DNA from: Euglena gracilis
Lineage: Eukaryota > Euglenida > Euglenophyceae > Euglenales
Direction: 5' to 3'
Assembly (NCBI GenBank): GCA_039621445.1
Contig: CP154957.1
Span: forward strand, 37,510,180-37,574,179
DNA length: 64,000 nucleotides
The translations under genes and the position numbers were made by a program. Below, one piece after another: positions 22,880-33,509 of this stretch. The notes beneath the pieces were generated by a model that had not been told where the DNA came from, did no database searches, and saw nothing but the letters and a program-made list of their open reading frames with translations. Every line of letters starts with the position of its first letter. The stretch's first letter is position 1.

Positions 22880-25560
22880 GAGAGGCTGGGCTTCGCTGGG
22901 GGCGGGGGGGGGGGGGGCTCGGAAGGGGGGGATTTTTAGCCTTAGCCCCGTCGGTCACTCTGACAATCACTCAGTTGCCTCTAGGGTCGGCCAATGACTA
23001 AGAGTTTGTCTGGTCGGGCCTGAAAAGCCTTGTGATGGGTTTGAAGCTGTGGGGTGCCCGGGGGTTGTCATTCAAATTGCGGTGGGGCGTGAAAATGGCC
23101 CGACGACACTCTGGGTCGGGAGAGGAGAGGTCGGGCGTCTGAGGTTTGTCGTGGAGGTCGTAGTGGGGCTTCAAGCCAGTTTGGATGAGGGGGAAACAAA
23201 TGTCTCCATCGACTGGGGCCCCCTACGTTGCGGTGCAGGCAGAGCGCGCACAGGGTCCAGGGGTAATATAATGTGATGTGTATTTAGGGGGGGGGGGCGT
23301 GTGCGATCAGCTCCGGGGGGGGGGGGGGGGTGGGCCGCCGCGGGCTTAGGCGGCCGGGCCCGAGCTCATTGGTCCTTGGCCCGTACATAGGCTGGGGTTG
23401 GGGCCGGGCCAGGACGGTAGAGCGAATGCCGGCACTGCCGCCCGGCGTGAGCCAAGCACCCACACAGGGGGGGTGTCTGTCGGAGGGGGGGGTTCGCATG
23501 CTGTGAGGGGCCTGTCCCTGGATTTTCGCAGCAAGTGCGTGGGCGGGGAGGACGTGTGGGTTCGGGGTTGGGGTGATGCTGATTTGAGGGGGGGCGTTAA
23601 TGGGCACAGTGCCTGAGCGGTGCGAGGCCGTGGAAAATCGAGGGGGGGCAGCCTGGTGCAAGGGTGGGGTTTTGTCTCAGAGGGCTGGGGTCGCCCCGGT
23701 CAACCCAGTTGGTGGTACTGTGTGATGATGCCAGGGGTGGGGCCTGGCACTCTCAAGGGAGGACTTGCGGGTGGTTATTGCGTAAATAAATAAGTATTGA
23801 AAAAAAAGAGCCTGACGTTGGGGGTGGAGGTGACTGCAACTGTGCGCTAACGGGGGGGGGCGTGCAACCTTGGTGTGCCTCCGAGAGGTTTTTCATGTAA
23901 AGACTAACTTCAGGTAGCAGTAAATGCGGGTGGGGGATGTTTGGGTCATGCGGGGCTTGAGCAAGCAAAGGCCAGGTAACAGGTTGGGGCTGGTCTTTGA
24001 ATGCGGGGGCGGTAGCCAGGTGGCAGCTGCGTGAGCGCGGGTGCTGTCCGGTATGGGCCTCCGGACGGGGGGGGTGCGCACAATGTGCTGACGTGCCGTG
24101 TCTGGGTGTTTAGGGGGGGGGGCGCGTGCGATCAGCTCCGGGGAGGAGGGGGCGGAGGGAATGGGCCGCCGCGGGCTTAGGCGGCCGGGCCCGAGCTCAT
24201 TGGTCCTTGGCCCGTACATAGGCTGGGGTTGGGGCCGGGCCAGGACGGTAGAGCAAATGCCGGCGCTGCCGCCCGGCGTGAGCCAAGCACCCACACAGGG
24301 TGGGGGGTGTCTGTCGGAGGGGGGGTTCGCATGCTGTGAGGGGCCCGTCCCTGGATTTTCGCAGCAAGTGCGCGGGGGGGGGGGACGTGTGGGGTGGGGG
24401 GTGGGGTGAGGCTGATTTGAGGGGGGGGGCGTTAATGGGCACAGTGCCTGAGCGGTGCGAGGCCGTGGAAAAATCGAGGGGGGGGCAGCCTGGTGCAAGG
24501 GTGGGGATTTTGTCTCAGAGGGCTGGGGTCGCCCCGGTCAACCCAGTTGGTGGTACTGTGTGATGATGCCAGGGGTGGGGCCTGGCACTCTCAAGGGAGG
24601 ATTTGCGGGTGGTTATTGCGTAAATAAATAAGTATTGAAAAAAAAAGGAGCCTGACGTTGGGGGTGGGGGTGAGTGCAACTGTGCGCTAGCTGGGGGGGG
24701 GGGGCGTGCAACCGTGGTGTGCCTCTGAGGGGTTCTTCATGTAAAGACTAACTTCAGGTAGCAGTAAATGCGGGTGGGGATGTTTGGGTCATGCGGGGCT
24801 TGAGCAAGCAAAGGCCAGGTAACAGGTTGGGGCTGGTCTTTGAATGCGGGGGCGGTAGTCAGGTGAGCGCCCTTGCAGGTGGGGGGGTGGTCCGGACCCC
24901 CCCCTGCGGGCCAGGAGGGGGGGGGTTGGGGGGTGGGTGTGCTGGGAGGTCGGGATGATGTAAAACAAAAACAAAACACACAAAAAAAAACGCCTACGCC
25001 ACGAAGAGGCTGGGCTTCGCTGGGCGGGGGGGGGCTTTGGATTGGAGGTATTTTGAGCCTTAGCCCTGTCGGTCACTCTGATGTAGCACTCAGTGGCCTC
25101 TAGGTCGACCAGTGACTAAGAGTTTGTCTGGTCGGGCCTGAGAAGCCTTGTGATGGGTTTGAAGCTGTAGGGTGCCCGGGGGTTGCCATTCTATTGTGGG
25201 GCGTGAAGTCGGGCCCCACGACATTCTGGGTCGGAGCGGTGGGGTGTGTGAGGTTTGATGCGGAGGTCGTGGTGAGGCTGTAAGCCAGTTCGGGTGGGGA
25301 TGAATGTCTCCCCCCATTGGGTTTCCCTACGTTGCGGGGCAGGCAGAGCGCGCACAGGGTCTTGGGGTAATCTGATGTGATGCGTATTTAAGGGGGGGGG
25401 GCGATCGGCTCCGGGGGGGCTGCCGCAGGCTTAGGCGACCGGGCCCAAGCTCATTGGTCCTTGGCCCGTACATAGGCTGGGGTTGGGGCCGGGCCAAGAC
25501 GGTAGAGCAAATGCCGGCACTGCCGCCCGGCGTGAGCCAAGCACCCACACAGGGGGGGGG
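22880..25560. repeat. Nested duplications in order A-B-B-A-B
   Basis: Module A (GAGGCTGGGCTTCGCTGG through GGCAGAGCGCGCACAGGGTC) is at about 22883-23260 and again at 25005-25360. Module B (the GCGATC(A/G)GCTCCGGG tract, TTGGTCCTTGGCCCGTACAT, GAGCCAAGCACCCACACAGG, TTGCGTAAATAAATAAGTAT and CATGTAAAGACTAACTTCAG) is at about 23283-24040 and 24108-24870. A shortened B is at 25395-25555. No protein is supported; open frames over B are glycine/proline-rich artefacts. Confidence 0.85.
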
Positions 25561-27600
25561 GTCCCAAGGGGGAGGGGGGGTCTGGGACCCCCTCCCACTT
25601 AATACCCTGCTGGGGGGTGCCCCTTGGGTGGGGCGGTCTTCAAAACAACAACAAACTCGCCCACTTTTAAAAAAGTTTAAAAAACCCACTCACGCACCAC
25701 CACCCACGCTCGCACCCACCTTGAAAGGACGCACAGAAAACTGCCCAAATTTTTGTCTTTTTGAGAGATCATTTATTACAAATCTTGAACAGCATTGCTT
25801 CCAAATTGGAGTTCATAAAGGATTTGCTGAAAATGGTCTAGAATTTTGCATAAGTGGGGCACAAAGGAATCCAGAACCCCCCTGTGAAATTCCACCTGAA
25901 CATGGAATTGGGAGGGTTTCAATTTTTGAGGGGATTCCCCCTTGTACGGCAATTTTAGGGCAAAGTTTCCTGCCAAAGTTTTTCAAATCGCTTCATAAAG
26001 GGAAAAAGAATTTAAATCATTTGCGGCTCCTGGAAGAAGCATTTGCTTTACAATTTCAGATTTTTGGGAGTCAAAATCATGCGGGAAAAGCTGACCAGGA
26101 GGAGTTGGAGTTTTTTTCCAAGTTTGTTGTTGATTTTCAACGCCCACCCTTTGACCACAGCCATGGAATCAACCACCTGCATTGCATACCCATGGGTGTG
26201 TGGCTTTATTTCATTGCTGCTGTACTCTGAGAACTTGGTGAGAACCACTGGGCATCTCTCAGTTCATTAGAGCTATGAGAGCAGAGTGGAATGAAGCTCA
26301 TCTCCGGGTCAAATGATCAAAAACAGCCCAACCTCCCAAAGGGCAGCTGGATGGTGACAGGGTTGTTTGTTGGCAGGAGGCTGCCAAAAAAGGGCCGAAA
26401 AAGGGCAAAATTGGGTGAAAAAGGGGGTTACCCCACCCGTGCACTAAAGAGTTTGCATCTAAGGCTTTTTGACTTTTTGTTGGGTTGGGGGGTGCAATTT
26501 ATTAGGACTGCAGTTGGGATAAAATACAATGCGGAAAATCAATGGTTTTCGGGAAAGAGCAAATATTTTGCATTTTGATTTTTGTGCAATTTGATTCAAC
26601 TGATTGTTGGATTTTATTCCCCCAACGCTTAAATTTAATGTCCCCCAAACCACTGTTTGCCCCTTGACTACCAACTATTTTCCACTTGTTTTTTCTCCAC
26701 GTGTTGCAAATTGAAAATTAAAAGAATCAAATCAAAATCAAAGCCTATTTCCAAAAAGATTTGCAGAATTTCAGGAATTTTTTTTATTGAATACAGATTT
26801 ATTTTTGTCATCTTGGGCTTTCTAATGCTGTTGGACATGACCAGGACAGCATCCATCACACACAAAATCATTGCAGCGGACATCTTTACAGGTGGGAACG
26901 GGTCGTAACAAAACAAATGAAAGTGGTGGCAACCTCCTGTTTATCAGTTGTTCAGACACCACATTCACAGGGCAGGAGTTTTCTTAAGCAAGACGTGACC
27001 CCACCACGGGGGGGGGGGGGGGCTGGGACCCCCCTCCCCGCAGGCCAGCTGGCAGACCAGCCATCAAAATTTTTCATGGAGTTTTCTTTTCGAGTAGTTC
27101 TTGTGTTTCTGTTGCAAAAATGGCAATGGCACTGCTTCTTTTTTTGTTTGTTCATCCGGTTCCAGCGATACCCGTGGCGGCATTGCTTATCTGCGCTTTA
27201 TATGTGGCCTTTGGCCGCATGTAGAGGGGCTTTGGGTCCTGTCCAGACCTCTCCGAAGTGCATGCATATTGGCAAATCAGTTTTTTTTTCCTTCAAGTCG
27301 GAGAGGCCTCACCCTGTCGGGCATTCTGCCAACACCCCAAGGATGGCATGTCCGTATGCAGATTTCCAGACGTGGTCTCGGGCTGCGGGACAGGAATCAT
27401 TCGAATAGGTTCGTTTCCGATTGTCGTCACCTCTGAATCAAGTTGCTGAATCCTTCTTCAATATTTCGTGCTTCATCGCCGTCAGCCATGGTCCGTTTGA
27501 GGGCCAGAGATGCGAAAGGATTTTGTGCAAGGATTTCCCAGGAGACAGAGAGGCAAAGAATATTATGACCAGGCTGGATTTTAAGGCGGTGCCAACCAAG
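25561..27600. other. AT-rich stretch without a recognised gene
   Basis: At 25560-25620 a short piece matches the end of the repeat at 15.1 kb. A plus-strand frame stays open from the repeat to 26230. Its unique part (25740-26230, including HGINHLHCIPMGVWLYFIAA) has no family I know and no clear start or splice edges. G/C runs flank 27005-27045. I cannot support a gene. Confidence 0.4.
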
Positions 27601-27610
27601 CACCTCCAGC

Positions 27611-27674
27611 GACAAATCCCGACAAATCCCGACAAATCCCGACAAATCCCGACAAATCCCGACAAATCCCGACA
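27611..27674. repeat. GACAAATCCC 10-bp tandem repeat, six units
   Basis: Six exact units of GACAAATCCC (27611-27670) are followed by a truncated seventh. On the minus strand the array is stop-free and reads as a repeating SGFVGICRDL decapeptide in an open frame, which is a consequence of the 10-bp period. Confidence 0.92.
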
Positions 27675-27837
27675 ACACCGGAATTTTTTTTGCAAAGCCA
27701 CCAAAGGGTAAAAGGAATGGCCAGTGTTCCCAAGTGAGTGGGATGGTTTTATTTGATTGGAAACGTGCAATTTCCTCTCTCTCTCTCTCTCTCTCTCTGT
27801 CTGGCTTTCTTCCAAGACTCTTTGTCTTCTCATGAGC

Positions 27838-28337
27838 ACCCATGCATCACATCGAAGTGTTGCTGAGTGGGTGGCATGTTGCCATTCTGAAGGCTGGACT
27901 CGTACTCCCTCGAGGAAAACCGACCAGGGAGGAAGGGACACCGAGGGCGAAGCACAAAGACCTTGATTCCATCTTGATAGGTTGGGGACATTTGCCCTGT
28001 GGGCTGGGGCTTTTGGTCTCTGGGCTGGGCCTGCCAATCTTGCAGGTTTCTTGAACCCCAATTTGAAATGTGATGGGTCTTGACCCTGGGTACCCAATGT
28101 CTTTCGTTGTCGCCTGGGCTTTTTGCCCACTGTTTGCCAGGGTCCATGGCCATCACTGTGTGTGGTTGTCTGCTGCTGAAAAATTTTTTCTGCTGAGATG
28201 TGTGGTGGGGGGGAAGTGATGGCCACGGTTCGCCACGTTGAAACCGCATCTCCAAGTTCTCCAGCTGGCGCTTCTTGTTCTGCACTTTGTCCAGGTTGTC
28301 GACTTGATAATTCCACTTCGTTCTCCACATTCTGCAT
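27838..28337 (-). pseudogene. Unassigned open frame between DIRS-like end fragments
   Basis: The frame starts MQNVENEVELSSRQPGQSAE and contains a basic patch (WQTVGKKPRRQRKTL). It is bounded by two sequences (27890-27970 and 28490-28615) that recur together at 39.49-39.72 kb and resemble ends of DIRS-type elements. All three minus frames are open for part of the stretch, so the coding frame is uncertain. It could be a decayed gag-like gene of a second DIRS-like family. That is inference from position and basic composition only. Confidence 0.25.
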
Positions 28338-28489
28338 TGACTTCCAATGTCAAAGTTGAAATAATTTCTTGAATTTGATATTCTGCAGGTTCTACAGGTT
28401 CTGAATATTGATATTGTGTTCTTTTGATCTCTTCCAACTCTGTTCTTTGAAAGTTTCTGTCTTCTTCCGTGTCGAAGGGCAAGATTAGG

Positions 28490-28615
28490 AATCAGCCAAC
28501 TCCGGCGAAGAAAGGCACTAAGCAGGGACTCCTAACCCAACGCAGCAAACAATCCAAACAACACCGCCGGCGAGCAAGGCATGGCCTCACAAGGGCAAAG
28601 TGCGGAGCCCGAGGT
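28490..28615. repeat. DIRS-like terminal fragment, direct copy at 39597-39717
   Basis: AACTCCGGCGAAGAAAGGCA, then CCGCCGGCGAG, GCATGGCCTCACAAGGGCAA and AGTGCGGAGCC are shared with 39597-39717. The first motif is also in the right terminal repeat of the full-length DIRS element (33243-33262, ACTCCGGCAAAGAAAAGCAG). Confidence 0.65.
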
Positions 28616-28864
28616 GTCAGATATTGCTGAGAGCGATCACAGTATTCCAGGTGTGCACCTCTGTCCAAAAGTGTCTCAAATTCCTCCCCGAGGAAAGGTT
28701 TATTACAATCTGTGTGCAAAGTCTCTGGCTGCTTCAATGAATACAATCAAGGCATTGTGTTGGATATTCAAGGGGTGTGAAAAGAGAGGGGTCGAGAGCA
28801 GTCATGCTCAAATCGGACTCCGGTGAAGAATGATCCAGGAGGACGGGACAGCGAAGGTGGAGCA

Positions 28865-28950
28865 CAAGACAACAGCGAGGTCCTGCTCTTCTCTCCGGCT
28901 GCTGTTGTTGTTTTTGGTGTTGGCTGTGGTGTTTCTTACTGCGACGAGAT
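28865..28950. repeat. DIRS left inverted terminal repeat
   Basis: Read on the minus strand it contains AACACCACAGCCAACACCAA, AAACAACAACAGCAGCCGGA and GAGCAGGACCTCGC. These match AACACCACAACCAACACCAA and following sequence at 33258-33345 with scattered differences. Confidence 0.82.
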
Positions 28951-30310
28951 GTCGGAGTAGGCGGACTCGGTGATATTGTCGCACCTGTCGGTGGCTGGCG
29001 GCGGCGGGTTGCTGGCCTGTCTGTGGGTGAATTGAAATTTCTTGGGGGGGGGACCCTGACCGATTTCCTTGTTCTTTTTCGGGCCGGGGGGGGGGGCGGG
29101 CTCACTGCTATCTTGTGCTCTGCCTTCGCTGTCCCTTCCTCCTGGATCATTCTTCACCGGAGTCCGAGACAGCTCCGGCTCCGCAAAAGACCCCAGTGAG
29201 GCTTTGCGCACCATTTTTTGGACAGCAACCCCCGCCTTTTTCCCCGCTTCCAACCGCAAATGATGGGAGGAAAAAGCCTGCACATTTTTCCATTTTCCAA
29301 TCTGGCACACTTCCTCTGAGGACAAACCTGCCAGTTTATACATGTACACCCCTGCCCCCCTGGTGGAGTGGGGGGCCCACTGGGGGGGTAACCCATGTTT
29401 ATCCAACAATCGTTTTGTCAAACTCCCAATGGTTTTTGCAGACAGGGGGGTAAAGGGAGGTTTTAGACTTATTAATAAATGCCCCCCGGGGGGCACAGTG
29501 AGATGTCAAACTGACATATTTTTTTCATGTTGAACCAAGGGCAAATATTGGGACATCAAGGAATTTGGGGGATTTTCTCCCACTGAGTCTGTCTCCAACC
29601 CTTTCTTTGGACAAGGACAAAGACCTTGCCATCAACCTGGTACACTGTCCTGAAGGTTCTGCTCAAGTCCACTGAACGATGCAAACAGATGAGTCTGAAA
29701 CTTAAAATGACTTGGTCCCTCAGGTCACCGAGGCACTCTGGGGGAGGTGCTGCTGCCAACTTCTGAAGTAATGATTCAGGATTCCAAAAAGAAGAACACC
29801 TGGGGGTGGATGTGTTCCATTGTCTTTTGTAGGGGCAAACAGGGGTAAAAACCTTAACATGTGAAAACCAGGAAGCTGGACCACAGCACTATAAGCATTC
29901 CTGGCCTGGGCCACACTGAAGGTGAAAATTTTTATGATGCCAGAAGCGACTAATTCTGGGCTTATGGTGTTGAGGTCCAGCTGGGACATGGTCAAAACTC
30001 CCAACAGTAGCCTGAAGGCAGAGTCATATCTCGCCAAGGAAAAATTCTGACTAAAGAACTTGTCAACCACTGACGGGGGGATCTGTTGCTTCTGTAACAA
30101 CTGCCTGACAATAAAATGCAGGCCAGGTGCCATCTTGGCTTTTTCATGGGCTGTCCGTGACAATTCTCGAACATGTGGTGACAAGACAGAATTCTCAGGG
30201 CTGGTGTGTGTGGAATGTGAAGCTTTATTAACAGGGGCCACCACACGGCTGAAACCCACAGGGGGCAAATCAGAAGGCATCTGAGATGTCTGTGTTCTTT
30301 CAACCTCAGG
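28936..30310 (-). pseudogene. Tyrosine recombinase of the DIRS element (frameshifted)
   Basis: Three reading frames must be joined to follow the recombinase. The N-terminal helical domain (30310-29760) includes SLARYDSAFRLLLGVL. The first catalytic arginine block follows (about 29690-29660, CLHRSVDLSRTF). The C-terminal catalytic block (29496-29240) has PLSAKTIGSLTKRLL, then HSTRGAG (H-x-x-R, 29359-29370), GLSSEEVCQIGKW and AFSSHHLR. In DIRS recombinases the last motif normally carries the nucleophilic tyrosine where this copy has the second histidine (codon CAT at 29260-29262, one transition from TAT). The enzyme would catalyse circle integration. The frameshifts and this change predict no activity. 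The 3' part overlaps the internal complementary region, as expected for the family. Confidence 0.75.
29111..29200. repeat. DIRS internal complementary region
   Basis: Bases 29111-29166 are the reverse complement of the left outer end (28814-28870; shared TGATCCAGGAGG and GGGACAGCGAAGG). Bases 29167-29200 are the reverse complement of the right outer end (33323-33357; shared CCTCACTGGGGTCTT and GCCGGAGCTGTCT). The two pieces abut, so the region templates a right-end to left-end junction. Confidence 0.85.
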
Positions 30311-30663
30311 AGCCACTGGCTCAGCACACACCAGGGGGGGTTTGCATAAACTTCTGAGAACACGTCCAGAGGGCAGTTCAAACTGTCTGTGGCCACTGCC
30401 TGAAAATGTGGCCATCGGCTCACAAATTGAGGAAGTTTGTGATTCCCTGGTGATGCAAACATGTCCACAGTGGGGTTTATGAACTGCTGGAAAATGTGTA
30501 TGACTTTTTTGAAAATGAAAGGATTTAAACTGTAATCCCCTGGGTCGAAGTGCCACCTGCTGATGGCATCGCTTTTCATGCTTTGGGAGGGAGCCCAGTG
30601 AACTTGGAGGGTGATGTCCATTTCCATACACCACTTTAGAGAGGGTCTGATGAGTTTGTTCAT
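29992..30663 (-). pseudogene. RNase H end and methyltransferase-like domain of the DIRS element
   Basis: The frame opens with the end of the RNase H domain (HWAPSQSMKSDAISRWHF; compare the SDA-SR motif common in these elements). It continues with VDMFASPGNHKLPQF and EVYANPPWCVLSQW. A D-FAS...NPPW pair is typical of the Dam-like methyltransferase block that follows RT/RNase H in many DIRS elements, with NPPW taking the place of the DPPY-type catalytic motif. From about 30280 onward the true frame shifts into the recombinase frame. The role of this block in the retrotransposon cycle is not settled. Confidence 0.7.
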
Positions 30664-31903
30664 GTGGGGCAGTCTCCCCCCCCTTGAGGAGATACTAGTA
30701 CGAAACCTTGTCGTACGCTGTTAGGGACACTGTGTCCTTTTTTCTGGCCAAAGACCTGACATTGGAGATGGCTGCGATCAATTCTTTTACATTTATATGT
30801 AAATGAGAATCTTTTCGCCAAAATTCCTGCAATTGGGTGCCAGCTTGTTGGTCTAGGCCTCCCCAACCAAAAGTTGAACTGTCTGAATCCAGGTGTCTGG
30901 TGGCTGGGCTTGGGAAGGGTCTCCCCCCCCATGTTTGCAGAATTTCTCTGACATTTCTCAGTTGAGATTTCACCTCCTCTGAGAGTGGAACTTGATGATC
31001 CCAGCCAAATTTTTCTTGTAGGTTGGCAAAACCTACCAAAGTGTCTGTGAATGCCCTGAGGAATGGCAGCCCCACCAAGAAGCTTTCTTATGCATCCCAA
31101 AATTGAGGCCATCTTTCTGCAACTGAGGGACTGGTGTGTGACCAATTTCCCCAGTTCCCTCCGGACCAGTTTCAGCTTTTCTGTCCCCAACTGTAACTTT
31201 CCATGTGTCAGGTTGAGGTGGAACCCCAAATGTGGGAGATTTTGGGTAGGCTGAAAGATCTTTTTTTTGCTGTTGATTTTGAAACTCCCCTGCAGTAAAT
31301 CTGCCAGCATGATGGCCAGGTGGTTGCTGACTTGCTTCTGGCTGTCCCCTATCAGGAGGATGTCGTCCAGGTACACAAGGCATAGAAGGCCTTTGGCCAT
31401 CCAACGCTTTTCCAGGCATTTCATTAAGCTCATGAATTTTTCAGGCAGCACATTCAAACCAAAACAAGTTGCCTGGAATTCCCAGAATGTTTCTTCCAGA
31501 GTCATCCTCGTGTAGGGTCTTAGGGTTTGGTTCAACACTAAATGAAAGTAGGCGTCTTTTAGGTCTACTTTCGCACCGCATTGTCCTTTTTCAGGTGCCT
31601 GAAGATGACCTGGATGTTGTCCAGTTTGAAAGGGTGTGGGGAAAAGTGCTGAATAAACGATGTTTTTCTCCCTGAGGATCTTTTTTGGAGATTACAAACC
31701 AAGGGATGATGTGTTGGGTACCTTACCAGGGGTTTTATGGCTCCTGCCTGGCAATAGTCTTGTAAAATACTTTTTTCCTTTTGTATTTCCACCTCTGATT
31801 TTGGTATGGAAAATGTGCTGAGGGAGGGAGGTGACTCCCAAGGGTGGGTTACCCCCTGTGCGATGAGTTGCAACACCCTGGGGGGGCAACTCTCTGCCAC
31901 CAT
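30660..31903 (-). pseudogene. Reverse transcriptase of the DIRS element (frameshifted)
   Basis: The upstream frame (31903-31565) carries the fingers region (SILQDYCQAGAIKPL, then an IPWFV-like stretch in the neighbouring frame). A frameshift near 31570-31600 leads into the frame with KVDLKDAYFHLVLNQ (motif A, with the first catalytic aspartate). It continues through FQATCFGLNVLPEKF (motif B region) to LVYLDDILLIGDS (motif C, YLDD) at about 31380. After that come FKINSKKKIFQ and LPHLGFHLN (motifs D and E). It copies element RNA into DNA. Catalytic motifs are intact, but at least one frameshift separates fingers from palm. Confidence 0.8.
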
Positions 31904-31951
31904 GGCAGCTGGGCCTGAAGTCTCTGAAACGGAGGCACTCCCAGTAAGTGC

Positions 31952-32596
31952 TCATCTGTCAGCAGCAGCACCTCGGTGATCTGTTCCACAGATCTCAAGC
32001 ATGCAGCTTCCCACAGCCTGCAAATGTCTTGGCTTCTGCCCCTCAGGGATGGTTGAATTTGTGGCACAATGCCCAACTCTGGAGGACACAATGTTCTTTT
32101 GGAACTTGAGGGGTTCTGATCTGAAAAGGAAGGAGCAATACTTCCTGGCAAGGTGGTGGGAAAACCATTTTCCTCCTTTGCACTTGCCTTTCCCTTTGGG
32201 GGCAGACCGCCATGGTCTCGCTTGCCAAGCTGTTGGCCATTGCTTGAATTTCCACCCTTTTCCACCTGTAGGGGTGGGAAAATGCCACATGGGGAACTCA
32301 CCCATGAAGGGGGTGCTGATGCCCTCTTTGTTGATGCCAGCTTTAGCTTTGGCCATTTTGATGTCGTCAGGGGTGAACAGGCCATTTCCTGGTTGTATGG
32401 TTTGAGGGATGCTCCTCCTCTTCCTCTCCTTGACAATGTCCCACTCACAGGCAGCCACATATGCAAATAGCTGTTGGCTCAAACCCAATACGTCCTGAGG
32501 GGCTCCTTGCAAGGTGCAGTGCAGCGCTACCAAGATACGTAAGATGTTCAAGAGCTTCTGCTGTACGCAGAGTGCGGTCATACCCACTCTTACCAT
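31952..32596 (-). pseudogene. Gag-like protein of the DIRS element, C-terminal part
   Basis: The frame begins MVRVGMTALCVQQKLLNILR and includes AACEWDIVKERKRRS, GLFTPDDIKMAKAK and a basic patch, APKGKGKCKGGKW. It lies between the first gag-like frame and the RT, the usual place of the nucleic-acid-binding half of gag. It is in a different frame from 32673-33188, so a frameshift probably splits one ORF. No zinc knuckle is visible. Confidence 0.5.
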
Positions 32597-32672
32597 CTTG
32601 ACGGTGGTTATTTTCTTCCGCCTTGGACTTCAGGGTCTTCCAGGTTGGTATCTGTTCCAGTAAACTTCGAAC

Positions 32673-33188
32673 TTACATACATAAGTCTCCAGACTGTACC
32701 TGTGTCCATATCCTCTCCAGGTCCCCCAGCAGTGCCTCCTCGGCCGTTTGCCAGGGGAAGTCCTGGGCTTCCTCTGCCGCGCGCGCTGCCTCCTCGTCGC
32801 GATCCATCTCCGTCGTCTTCGTCGTCGTCGCCGTTGTCCACTTCTCGTACAGCTTGAAGGCCACGTCCGACGCCTTGTCGCTCAGCTCAAGTGACGGTAT
32901 CGAGACGTTCTTCGTGAGGGCCAAGCTGTAAAGGTATGCCGCCAAGTACGGTTGCACTGTAGACTCCACCATAGCCACTCCAGTGAGCTTCCGTACTGCC
33001 AGGGCACAGCGGGTTGTATCCCAACCGGACCCAGTCCATTTCTGACCGGACACAATCGTAGCCATCACGGTGGTAGCGTCCGCATCTCGTAAGAAGGCTG
33101 TTGTAAGGGATTCTTGTAATAAAAGGCTGCTCCACGCCGCTTCGAAGGCCTCTTTGTCGGTCTCGTCTTGCAGGTGTGTAAATTGCAT
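32673..33188 (-). CDS. Gag-like protein of the DIRS element, N-terminal part
   Basis: I place the start at the ATG at 33188 (MQFTHLQDETDKEAFEAAWS); the frame is open further upstream but only from a non-ATG codon inside the terminal repeat. About 171 residues are mostly helical, with LTTAFLRDADATTVMATIVS and TKTTEMDRDEEAARAAEEA. It is the first gene inside the right inverted terminal repeat, the gag position in DIRS elements. Identification rests on position. Confidence 0.5.
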   Translation of the reverse strand: MQFTHLQDETDKEAFEAAWSSLLLQESLTTAFLRDADATTVMATIVSGQKWTGSGWDTTRCALAVRKLTGVAMVESTVQPYLAAYLYSLALTKNVSIPSLELSDKASDVAFKLYEKWTTATTTKTTEMDRDEEAARAAEEAQDFPWQTAEEALLGDLERIWTQVQSGDLCM

Positions 33189-33257
33189 GAATAGCTTGAA
33201 CAATTGGTTGCAGCTCCGTGCCAAAAGGACGATTATGATCCGCCGACTCCGGCAAAG

Positions 33258-33345
33258 AAAAGCAGTAATAAACACCACAACCAACACCAAAAACAACAAC
33301 ACAGCCGGAAAGAAGATCAGGACCTCACTGGGGTCTTGTGCGGTG
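33258..33345. repeat. DIRS right inverted terminal repeat
   Basis: It is the inverted partner of 28865-28950, with the outer end running to 33357. It contains AACACCACAACCAACACCAA and GAAGATCAGGACCTCACTGG. Confidence 0.82.
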
Positions 33346-33509
33346 CCGGAGCTGTCTTGTGAAGAAAAGGGTGGAGCACGCAGCTTTGGTTACCAGTACA
33401 ACAACACCAAATGTCTCCACACCAAATCCAATCATCATACAGGTTGCATTTTGTCATTTTGCTTTTTTTTTCCACTTTTTTTGTCAAAAGGTCCAAAGCC
33501 CATTGAAGC

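Larger units (their letters stand above)
28814..33357 (-). mobile_element. DIRS-type tyrosine-recombinase retrotransposon
   Basis: This element of about 4.54 kb is read on the minus strand. In order it has two gag-like frames, a reverse transcriptase with RNase H remnant, a methyltransferase-like block and a tyrosine recombinase. Its ends are inverted repeats of each other (28865-28950 against 33258-33345). An internal complementary region (29111-29200) joins complements of the outermost left and right ends, the diagnostic architecture of DIRS elements, which integrate through a circular intermediate without an integrase. Several frameshifts interrupt the polyprotein, and the recombinase tyrosine appears to be changed. 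It is therefore an inactive copy, although its structural ends are well preserved. Confidence 0.88.

Noticed and set aside
25454-26230. 258-codon plus-strand open frame as a gene
   Set aside because: Its first third is module B repeat sequence and the rest has no motif, start or splice support.
27611-27674. CRISPR-like array of short direct repeats
   Set aside because: The units are 10 bp, directly abutting and without spacers, in eukaryotic DNA.
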